From positions 1-17,662 of the forward strand of contig JAUVYD010000008.1 of assembly GCA_030603265.1 (NCBI GenBank): a stretch of DNA of 17,662 bases, in the 5' to 3' direction. Of this stretch, positions 7,601 through 13,779 are shown piece after piece. The DNA is from Dehalococcoidia bacterium. Lineage in GTDB: Bacteria > Chloroflexota > Dehalococcoidia > GIF9 > AB-539-J10. Every line of letters starts with the position of its first letter. Positions within the stretch are counted from its first letter, which is position 1. The notes under the pieces are model-generated. The model made no database searches and was not told the DNA's origin. It was given only the letters and a program-made list of their open reading frames with translations. Made by a program: the position numbers and the translations under genes.

Positions 7601-7959
7601 TAGGTTCGGCTTACCAGAGCAACGCCTACACAAATCACTGCGATTCCTATCCATCGGGCGGTAGTCACCCCTTCGTTGAACAGAACCTGAGAGAAGAGGG
7701 CCACAAGCACGTACGACAAGGCCATGAATGGGTATAGCCGACTCAGTTCCCCCTTTGAAACCGCAGAAACCCACGCAAGTGCTGTCACGACGGTCAACAG
7801 CACCGAGCCAATGACGTAGCCGTTGGTATAGGCCTTCAGAAAGAAGGGAACCACGTCTCGAAGTCCGGGAAACTGTCCGACGTCGACCAATCCGCGCTTC
7901 AGCAGAAGTTGAGCCGCAGACATTGACGCAACAGAGATGGCTACCAGCACATATACCAT
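7600..7959 (-). CDS. Small EamA/SMR-like transporter (ArnE/ArnF-like)
   Basis: A 119-residue, four-helix membrane protein of the drug/metabolite transporter superfamily. It starts with MVYVLVAISVASMSAAQLLLKRGL, the helix-1 pattern with a Gln-x-x-x-Lys motif, and ends with SKGELSRLYPFMALSYV and WIGIAVICVGVALVSR, typical of half-size EamA units such as ArnE and ArnF. Those proteins pair to flip undecaprenyl-phosphate-linked aminosugar. Here a single gene is the last of a six-gene minus-strand operon, 54 bases after the aminotransferase, with GAGG eight bases before ATG 7959. In this context I infer a flippase for a polyprenyl-phosphate monosaccharide, possibly working as a homodimer. The 3' end abuts an IS3 fragment, but the protein looks complete. 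Family is fairly sure; cargo is inference. Confidence 0.8.
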   Translation of the reverse strand: MVYVLVAISVASMSAAQLLLKRGLVDVGQFPGLRDVVPFFLKAYTNGYVIGSVLLTVVTALAWVSAVSKGELSRLYPFMALSYVLVALFSQVLFNEGVTTARWIGIAVICVGVALVSRT

Positions 7960-8013
7960 TTGAATTGCCTCGGGTTACGGATTTCCAACGACTCGCGGGG
8001 GTCGGCCCACCAG

Positions 8014-9138
8014 TCAGCTCTTACGAACCACGTCCTTGACAGTCTCAATAACATACTCGACTTCTTCATCAGTGAGAGCCGGGTACACGGGCAGGCTGAC
8101 TGTCGCATCCCCGATGCTTTCGGCGACAGGGAGTATGCCTCTCTTATATCCATAGGTCTGCCGATAGTAGGTAAGCAGGTGAATCGCCCTGTAGTTGACA
8201 GCCACACCAACCCCCCGTTCCTGCAAGCCCCACAGCACGCTGTCGCGAATCTCGGGAGGAACCAGTATCGTGAACATGAGCCGCGCGCTCGTAGGCACAA
8301 CCTTGAGGCACTTAATGTCGGGGCAACCCGAGAAGGCGGTCTCATACCTCTGACAGATGGCTTCCCGTCTGGCCTGGAACTCGTCGAGTGACTCCATCTG
8401 GTTCAGGAGAAGAGCAGCCTGAATGTTGTCCATGTTGTACTTCCACCCGAGCATCTCCATGTCCCAGTGTTCGTAGCGCCGCGAGTATCGGTCGGCAGCG
8501 CCCTTGCTCATCCCGTGAAGTCGGAGCTTCTTCAGTCTCTCGGCCATCTCCTTGCTGTTGACTGCCACAGCCCCACCCTCGCCAGAAGTGATGCTCTTGG
8601 TAGGATAGAAACTGAAACACGCCGCATCCCCGACTTGGCCTGGGCGGATGCCGTCCCTGCGTGCCTCGATGGCGTGGGCTGCATCCTCGATGACGTAGAA
8701 ACCGTGCGCGGCCGCGAACGTGTGGAGTTTCTGCATGTCGCACATCTGACCATATAGGTGGACCGGCAGCAACGCCTTCGTCCTGGAAGTGACCGCCCGC
8801 TCAACGAGGCTCAAGTCCATGAGTCCCGAGTCTGCTTCCACATCCACGAATACTGGCGTTGCTCCTGCGTGCGCTATCGCGTTCGCAGTCGCTATGAAGG
8901 TCATGGGTGTGGTAATGACTTCGTCTCTTGGCCCAACTCCATAAGCGAGGAGCGAAAGATGGAGAGCCGCAGTACAGCTAGTGACGGCGACTACATGTCC
9001 ACACTCCAGGTACTTCGCGAACCGTTCCTCGAACGCCGCCACCTCAGCCCCCGTGGTGAGGAATGTGGAGTTGAGCACTCTAACAACGTTGTCAATATCA
9101 CGTTGCCCAACACTGTGCTTGAAAAACTCTATTCTCAT
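8014..9138 (-). CDS. DegT/DnrJ/EryC1/StrS sugar aminotransferase
   Basis: A 374-residue PLP-dependent enzyme of the family that aminates keto sugars on nucleotide carriers. Visible landmarks are the opening segment ending TFLTTGAEVAAFEERFA, the cofactor loop SCTAALHLSL (about 54-63), DEVITTPMTFIATANAI, the EDAAHA motif with Asp152 contacting the PLP ring, Lys181 in FYPTKSITSGEGG as the Schiff-base lysine, GWKYNMDNIQAALLL and the C-terminal SLPVYPALTDEEV. Length is normal. ATG 9138 is preceded by AGGGGGG and overlaps the methyltransferase stop as ATGA, so translation is probably coupled. A dehydratase and a WecD-like acetyltransferase in the same operon suggest amination of a 4-keto-6-deoxyhexose, as for WecE-, VioA- or PerA-type enzymes. 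Regiochemistry (C4 versus C3) cannot be read from the sequence with certainty. Confidence 0.92.
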   Translation of the reverse strand: MRIEFFKHSVGQRDIDNVVRVLNSTFLTTGAEVAAFEERFAKYLECGHVVAVTSCTAALHLSLLAYGVGPRDEVITTPMTFIATANAIAHAGATPVFVDVEADSGLMDLSLVERAVTSRTKALLPVHLYGQMCDMQKLHTFAAAHGFYVIEDAAHAIEARRDGIRPGQVGDAACFSFYPTKSITSGEGGAVAVNSKEMAERLKKLRLHGMSKGAADRYSRRYEHWDMEMLGWKYNMDNIQAALLLNQMESLDEFQARREAICQRYETAFSGCPDIKCLKVVPTSARLMFTILVPPEIRDSVLWGLQERGVGVAVNYRAIHLLTYYRQTYGYKRGILPVAESIGDATVSLPVYPALTDEEVEYVIETVKDVVRKS

Positions 9139-10052
9139 GATGCCCCCTGCTTCTTCTGAGCTACGACCAGCAGTGAAGCTCCGCAAGGCAGGCCTGTATG
9201 CCGCAGTAGCAGTCTTTCCAACCTCAGTAGTCCCAGCAACACCTCGTTGACCAACGGAACAGTCTGAAGCTCAGGGTAGCTTGGCGTTCTGTTGTTCCTG
9301 TCCGCACGTCTCGTCCCCCGCCATATGTTGCCGAGCAACCGAATGGCGGCAAGTACCGGGAATAGAAAGAACACATAGAAGGATGCCTTGTTGACGTCGA
9401 AGCCCGTTCGCTCCAGTCTCCCTACGAGTTCCCTCTTGCTGTAGCGCCGCTTGTGGTGAGAAGTCACATCGAAGGCACTCCACAGCCATTCATGGGCTGG
9501 AACCGTCAATATCAACTTCCCTCCAGGCTTCAAGGCTTGCCTGATTTCCACTAACGCCCGCTCATCGTCATCAACGTGCTCCAAGACATCGAAAATGCCG
9601 ATTACGTCGAACTCGTTACGGAAGAGAAGCGCCATGAGGTCTATGTGATACAGGACTGCAGACGGCACACGCCGCCGGCAGAAACGCAAGCCCTCAAGGA
9701 AGATGTCCCCCCCCTCAATACTGACGCCGTTCTGCTTGAGGTAGCCCAGAACACTTCCATTCCCACAGCCAACTTCAAGCATTCTGGACTTCGCTACATT
9801 GAGAACTTCCGTCCTCAGCGCATCCAGAATGATCTCTCTTCGGCCGACATGCCAGAAATGCCTCTCTTCCATTCCGAACAGAAATTCAAATGCCGAAGCA
9901 TCGAAGCTGTCCATTGACGTATTCTGGTCGACAAAGGAAGGAATGCCATCAACTATGGGGTAGGACTGCCCGCAACTCTGACAGAGATACATGTCAGGCA
10001 TCTCAGCCAGAGCATTCCTGCAATGGGGGCAGTATAGAATCTGGCAGAACAT
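9135..10052 (-). CDS. Class I SAM-dependent methyltransferase with N-terminal zinc ribbon
   Basis: A 305-residue protein. Residues 8-27 hold four cysteines (CPHC at 8-11 and CQSC at 24-27) followed by YPIVDGIPSF, a Trm112-like zinc-ribbon module that often precedes methyltransferases in glycan loci. The class I Rossmann core follows: MLEVGCGNGSVLGYL (91-105) binds SAM, IFDVLEHVDDD (153-163) is motif II/post-II, and LKPGGKLILTVPAHEWLWS (174-192) is motif III with a downstream SHHKRRYSKREL loop. A hydrophobic stretch near 226-243 could touch the membrane. ATG 10052 lies 14 bases after the dehydratase stop, without a strong ribosome site, and the gene ends in an ATGA overlap with the aminotransferase. 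It may methylate the amino sugar or a glycan end, but the substrate is not predictable. Confidence 0.88.
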   Translation of the reverse strand: MFCQILYCPHCRNALAEMPDMYLCQSCGQSYPIVDGIPSFVDQNTSMDSFDASAFEFLFGMEERHFWHVGRREIILDALRTEVLNVAKSRMLEVGCGNGSVLGYLKQNGVSIEGGDIFLEGLRFCRRRVPSAVLYHIDLMALLFRNEFDVIGIFDVLEHVDDDERALVEIRQALKPGGKLILTVPAHEWLWSAFDVTSHHKRRYSKRELVGRLERTGFDVNKASFYVFFLFPVLAAIRLLGNIWRGTRRADRNNRTPSYPELQTVPLVNEVLLGLLRLERLLLRHTGLPCGASLLVVAQKKQGAS

Positions 10053-10066
10053 AGGCGATGGGTAAC

Positions 10067-11098
10067 CTAGTGATACTCGATCTTTCCATCCTTGGTCTTG
10101 ATCGGCACATGCCGCATCCACAAGAGCTTCTGCCACCAGTCGCGATTCTCTGCATACCAGTCAATAGTCTTTGCCAACCCTTCTTCAAACCCGGTCGAAG
10201 CCTGCCACTGGAGTAGTCGCGAAGCCTTCTCCGTCGATGAAACGTGCCTTTGCACCTGGCCGGGGCGGTCAGACATGTGGGTAAGCAGTGACCGCGGTTT
10301 CCCTAATCGGTCCAGCACCATTTCCGCGATACTGCCGATGGCGATATCTCGTCCCGTACCGATGTTGATGACTTGTCCCCTGACGGCGTCAATCCTGGCG
10401 TGTATCACCCTATCAAGGGCAGCGCACACATCCTCCACGTACACCCAGTCCCTGGTGCTATCACCCGTTCCATGAATGGTCAATGGTTCGTCCAGCAATG
10501 CGCTGGAGATGAAGCGGGGAATCACTTTTTCCAGATGCTGATTGGAACCATAGTTGTTGAACGGACGAACGATGACTGCTGGAATATCATAGGTGACCCA
10601 GTACGAATACACCAGCCTGTCGGCTCCTACCTTGGCACTTGCGTACGGGCTCGCCGGGTTCAACGGGTGCTCCTCCGTCATGGGAGTATCCCGAGCCGTT
10701 CCATACACCTCGGAAGTCGAGATGTGAACAAACCTCTCGATGGAGTCTCTATGTTGCAGTACGGCGTTGGCAACGGCCTGAGTCCCGAGCACATCTGTCT
10801 TGAAGAAAAGGTCGTTGTCGAAGACTGACCGTGCAACGTGTGTTTCGGCGGCGAAGTGAATCACCACGTCACTCTGCGCGACAAGTTCGCTTACCAACGC
10901 GCCGTTGGTTACGTTTCCATACCAGAAGCTGAATCTAGAATCACCTTTGATGTCCTCCGGGATGTTGTCCATGTTGCCCGCATAGGTAAGCGCGTCAAGA
11001 ACAATGAGCTTGTAGCCAGGATAGTGCCGGAAGATGTACTTGACGAAGTTGCTTCCGATGAATCCGGCCCCGCCGGTGATGAGAAGTGTCTTTCCCAT
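10067..11098 (-). CDS. RmlB-like nucleotide-sugar 4,6-dehydratase (extended SDR)
   Basis: A 343-residue extended short-chain dehydrogenase. It has the NAD-binding GGAGFIG (9-15), HFAAETHVARS (81-91), the catalytic Tyr152 and Lys156 in PYASAK, NNYGSNQHLEKVIPRF (181-196) as in dTDP-glucose 4,6-dehydratases, and DSTRDWVYVEDV (213-224). The dehydration site, normally Thr-Asp-Glu in RmlB, reads Thr128-Ser129-Glu130 (STSEVYG), as in GDP-mannose dehydratases and UDP-glucuronate decarboxylases. The usual DRPGHDRRY substrate motif is DRPGQVQRH. The product is therefore probably a 4-keto-6-deoxy sugar, but the carrier (dTDP, UDP, CDP) is uncertain, and no rmlA, rmlC or rmlD gene is in view. ATG 11098 overlaps the upstream stop as TAATG, with AAGGGGAG just before it. 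It feeds the aminotransferase two genes downstream. Confidence 0.85.
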   Translation of the reverse strand: MGKTLLITGGAGFIGSNFVKYIFRHYPGYKLIVLDALTYAGNMDNIPEDIKGDSRFSFWYGNVTNGALVSELVAQSDVVIHFAAETHVARSVFDNDLFFKTDVLGTQAVANAVLQHRDSIERFVHISTSEVYGTARDTPMTEEHPLNPASPYASAKVGADRLVYSYWVTYDIPAVIVRPFNNYGSNQHLEKVIPRFISSALLDEPLTIHGTGDSTRDWVYVEDVCAALDRVIHARIDAVRGQVINIGTGRDIAIGSIAEMVLDRLGKPRSLLTHMSDRPGQVQRHVSSTEKASRLLQWQASTGFEEGLAKTIDWYAENRDWWQKLLWMRHVPIKTKDGKIEYH

Positions 11099-12123
11099 TA
11101 CTCCCCTTCTTTCCTGAGTGACTTGTGCAGCGTCACGTGTGACGCCGCCGGCCTGAGCCCCAGATTGCACCAAGCGCGCTGAACCGCGATATTGCCTATT
11201 TGAGTCTTGATGAACAGCCCAGTGGAAGTGGTGGGTGAGCATACGCGTTGCGCCCACTGGATTCCGTGTGCCACGAAACTCGTATAGACGTTACGTCCGC
11301 GTCCAACTGGTGAGACTGCGATTAGGACAGGCTCTACAAGGCATGTTCCAGTTACCGTGTTGATGTGCTTGTGCTGCGCAAACGTGGCGAAGCCGACGAT
11401 TTGTTCGGCTAGCTCGGCCACTGCCACGTAGTCAGCCGCTGTCCTAAGACACGAGTTTCGGACCCACTCCGCATACAGTTCGTCGCACCGGTCGTTGTGA
11501 AGATGCGGATCAGTGTGAAAACGGCCCAAGTAGCCGTGAAAAGCCTCCCTAGCAAGCGATACGACAGTCTCAATGTCATCCGGCGTCTGTTCCCTGATGG
11601 TGCAGGTGTAGCCCATCTTTGTAGCCGGAGAGAGCGACAAGTCGAGATAGTAGGTCACAAGCACGTCCATCACACGAAAACCATTCTGCTCAAGGGCATG
11701 AATGCATGGGAGGTCAGAAGCATCGACGCGTGCGGAAACATGTTCCACACCGTTGTTCTCGCACTCTACGACAAGCCTAGAGATGAGACCATCCAAGATA
11801 TCCAGTTTCTGACCATACGTGCCAACGGCAATGAGGTGCTCAACTCTTGCCATCTTCTTGCGGAAGATGCGGCTGTCCCATGGCAAGAACCGCAACGCCG
11901 CCATTCCTGCGTGTTGCCCTTGGCATCGACACACTTGCATCTGGCCAAGAGAGTTCGATTGCAGAGTCTCCTCTATCTGTTGTGTGATGAGGTCCACGAG
12001 TTGGGCATCTTCAACGTCCCTCAGGTAGCGATACGGTTTGTACGGATAGGCCATCAACAATTGCCTCAGATCCTGAAGACGCCCGCTGTCTATCTGAACT
12101 GTGCCGAACTCGCGCAATCTCAC
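11098..12123 (-). CDS. WecD-like GNAT N-acetyltransferase for an amino sugar
   Basis: A 341-residue protein with two halves. The N-terminal half holds FLPWDSRIFRKKMARVEHL (79-97) and CIHALEQNGFRVMD (140-153). The C-terminal half is a GNAT fold with FHTDPHLHNDRCDELYAEW (202-220), the acetyl-CoA loop region SPVGRGRNVYTSFVAHG (271-287) and TQIGNIAVQRAWCNLGLRP (307-325). This pattern is that of WecD/RffC, which acetylates the 4-amino group of dTDP-4-amino-4,6-dideoxygalactose. Homologues are usually somewhat shorter; the extra length is at the N-terminus. The start is GTG 12123 with GGGAGAGG immediately upstream. It lies 79 bases after the GT2 gene and overlaps the dehydratase start by one base (TAATG). 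With the dehydratase and the DegT enzyme it completes a 4-acetamido-4,6-dideoxyhexose route. The acyl group could be other than acetyl. Confidence 0.85.
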   Translation of the reverse strand: MRLREFGTVQIDSGRLQDLRQLLMAYPYKPYRYLRDVEDAQLVDLITQQIEETLQSNSLGQMQVCRCQGQHAGMAALRFLPWDSRIFRKKMARVEHLIAVGTYGQKLDILDGLISRLVVECENNGVEHVSARVDASDLPCIHALEQNGFRVMDVLVTYYLDLSLSPATKMGYTCTIREQTPDDIETVVSLAREAFHGYLGRFHTDPHLHNDRCDELYAEWVRNSCLRTAADYVAVAELAEQIVGFATFAQHKHINTVTGTCLVEPVLIAVSPVGRGRNVYTSFVAHGIQWAQRVCSPTTSTGLFIKTQIGNIAVQRAWCNLGLRPAASHVTLHKSLRKEGE

Positions 12124-12202
12124 CCCTCTCCCGCTCTGTCAGCATCAGCAGAACACATACCTCGAAGGAAGCATCCCAACTCAGAGCGGCAACTATGCCT
12201 CT

Positions 12203-13135
12203 TCAAAGCATGTCCCGCACCACGTACTCGGGCTTGTTCTTGACCTGACTGTTTATCCTGCCCAAGTACTCTCCGATGATGCCAAGCACCATCAACTGAA
12301 TGCCTGCGAAGACCGTTATCAGAATCACGATGGTCGCGAAGCCTGGAACCGCAAAACCATACATCAGATAGCGGATGAGGTAGAACAAGCCAAGCACCAA
12401 ACCAACAAGGCCGACCACGACTCCGCTGGCGGTACCAATCTTCAAGGGGAGGTTGGTGAAGGAGACCAGCATGTCGAACCACAGGCTCAGAAGTCCAAAC
12501 AGTCCGTACTTGGTCTTTCCTGCGTACCTGTCGGCATGACCTACCACCACTGTCCCGACCCGGAACCCCATCCAACACATCAACCCATCAAGAAACCTCG
12601 TCTTCTCCGGCAGCAGTGCCAATTGCTCCACAACTTCCCGCTTGAGTGCCCTGAAACAACTCAGGTTCGAGACAGGAACTGGCAGCAGCTTCGCGAGTAC
12701 GTGCTTCGTGAAATCCGAGCCGAGTCGCCTGAACAGCGAATGCTTCCTCTCGGCAAAAATACCAAACACAACCTCGTACCCCTCATCAAGCTTGGCAATC
12801 AGCTTGGGAATCTCTTCAGGAGGGTTCTGCAGATCAGCATCCATGGTGAGAATGACTTGCCCCTTCGTAGTCGCGAACCCTGCTCTGGTCGCGGACTGCT
12901 GGCCGAAGTTGCGCATCAACCGCACGCATCTGGTTGACGAAGATGCCTGGTGGAATTCCTTCAAGATGCTATACGACCCATCAGTGCTGCCGTCGTCTAC
13001 GAAAACGATTTCGTATGGCTTTCTCAGGTTCGCCATCACAGCGGTTAGCCGTGAATGAAGAGGCCGCAGGTTGTCCTCTTCGTTCAGGAGGGGAATGACG
13101 ACGGAGTACTGGATGAAACTGTCTTCGCCTTTCAT
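12203..13135 (-). CDS. GT2 polyprenyl-phosphate sugar transferase (DPM1/ArnC/GtrB-like)
   Basis: A 310-residue GT-A enzyme. It has SVVIPLLNEEDNL (11-23), EIVFVDDGSTDGS (42-54) with the nucleotide-binding Asp pair, and LTMDADLQNPPEE (97-109) carrying the metal-binding DAD. RYAGKTKYGLFGLLSLW (203-219) and two C-terminal membrane segments (about 233-256 and 266-287) follow, then GEYLGRINSQVKNKP. This is the layout of polyprenyl-phosphate hexosyltransferases such as ArnC, GtrB and bacterial DPM1-like proteins, which place a single sugar on undecaprenyl phosphate at the inner face. ATG 13135 has GAGG about ten bases upstream and forms ATGA with a small upstream frame. It is the first intact gene of the operon ending with the EamA-like transporter, supporting a load-flip-transfer pathway. 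Donor sugar is unknown, perhaps the product of the neighbouring amino-sugar enzymes. Confidence 0.88.
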   Translation of the reverse strand: MKGEDSFIQYSVVIPLLNEEDNLRPLHSRLTAVMANLRKPYEIVFVDDGSTDGSYSILKEFHQASSSTRCVRLMRNFGQQSATRAGFATTKGQVILTMDADLQNPPEEIPKLIAKLDEGYEVVFGIFAERKHSLFRRLGSDFTKHVLAKLLPVPVSNLSCFRALKREVVEQLALLPEKTRFLDGLMCWMGFRVGTVVVGHADRYAGKTKYGLFGLLSLWFDMLVSFTNLPLKIGTASGVVVGLVGLVLGLFYLIRYLMYGFAVPGFATIVILITVFAGIQLMVLGIIGEYLGRINSQVKNKPEYVVRDML

Positions 13136-13400
13136 GCCGTAGCTACCTCATCCGCGTCCTTCACACCGGTGCCAGCACATAGCAGCAGCATCATGACCTT
13201 TCCACCGAAAACGCGGGGTGTGGCGGAACCGGTCCGGTTCGTAATAGCCTACCACTTTGCCCCGCGAGAGAGAACACCTCGGGTTCCGTCAGAAGTCCTG
13301 CTACCCACAAAGATGTTGTGTCTGAGAGAAGATTTCTGGGTCTGGCAGTCCAACCCCAGCCTTCTGGTGTCTTCCTCAGATTGCGGAGGCTGTCAGGTGT
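13136..13400. other. Decayed leader between the GT2 fossil and the GT2 gene
   Basis: I recognise no complete gene. One minus-strand frame (about 13248 down to 13132) ends MMLLLCAGTGVKDADEVATA, and its TGA overlaps the GT2 start as ATGA, as if it were the tail of a former upstream operon gene; I cannot name the family. Another frame from the upstream glycosyltransferase fossil continues to 13191 without family features. A 15-base palindrome lies at 13226-13240. The operon promoter may be in this region or further upstream. Confidence 0.4.
13226..13240. promoter_or_regulatory. Perfect 7+1+7 palindrome, possible operator
   Basis: GAACCGGTCCGGTTC is symmetric except for its centre base. A one-base loop makes a hairpin terminator unlikely and there is no T-run, so a protein-binding operator is the better guess. 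It lies about 90 bases before the GT2 start, in front of the amino-sugar operon. One copy only was noticed, so this is weak. Confidence 0.25.
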
Positions 13401-13484
13401 GGGGATGAAGTCGACAAGCCGTCGGACGTTGACCTCAAGAGCGTGCTCCTCGTTGTGGGCGGGGAGGGCGATTTCCACGCGCAT
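13401..13484 (-). pseudogene. N-terminal fossil of a GT2 glycosyltransferase
   Basis: From ATG 13484, preceded by GAGG seven bases upstream, 28 codons read MRVEIALPAHNEEHALEVNV and then RRLVDFIP. This is the first strand and first helix of a family 2 glycosyltransferase with the usual P-A-x-N-E-E motif. After that the frame stays open to 13191, but the residues (PDSLRNLRKTPEGW and onward) have no GT2 features: no DDGS and no DxD motif. The gene appears truncated by a recombination or insertion close to 13400. The good ribosome site suggests it was once the start of a functional gene of the minus-strand locus. Confidence 0.6.
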
Positions 13485-13779
13485 CAGATAGCCTCACAGA
13501 GATGTTAGCATGCGGTGGTTCTGTGGCGGCGTAGTCTTGGGACGCAGGCTAGTATCAGTGTTTGTCCTACAGACGGACTTGGCGGTTCGCGACTTCCCAG
13601 GGTGGACTCTCGAGATAGCTCTGCTGAAGTCCTTGCCGTGGTGGGGTGGTGTGTGTGGTAGTCGAGTGCCTGATGTGTGCTATGTCGGCGTGTGCTGGCG
13701 GACAGGGATAGTGAGTTGGTGGAGTGGTTGCCTGGCTGGCTGGCAGGGAGAAGGCGACTCCGCTTCACCTCGCGTGTGT
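13485..13779. other. Intergenic stretch without a recognisable gene
   Basis: The stretch lies between the GT2 fossil and the end of the GT-C-like gene. The plus strand is G/T-rich (for example repeated GTGG/TGTG near 13639-13660). No motif, tRNA or clear terminator hairpin was seen. It separates the right-hand uronic-acid module from the central amino-sugar operon. Confidence 0.45.
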
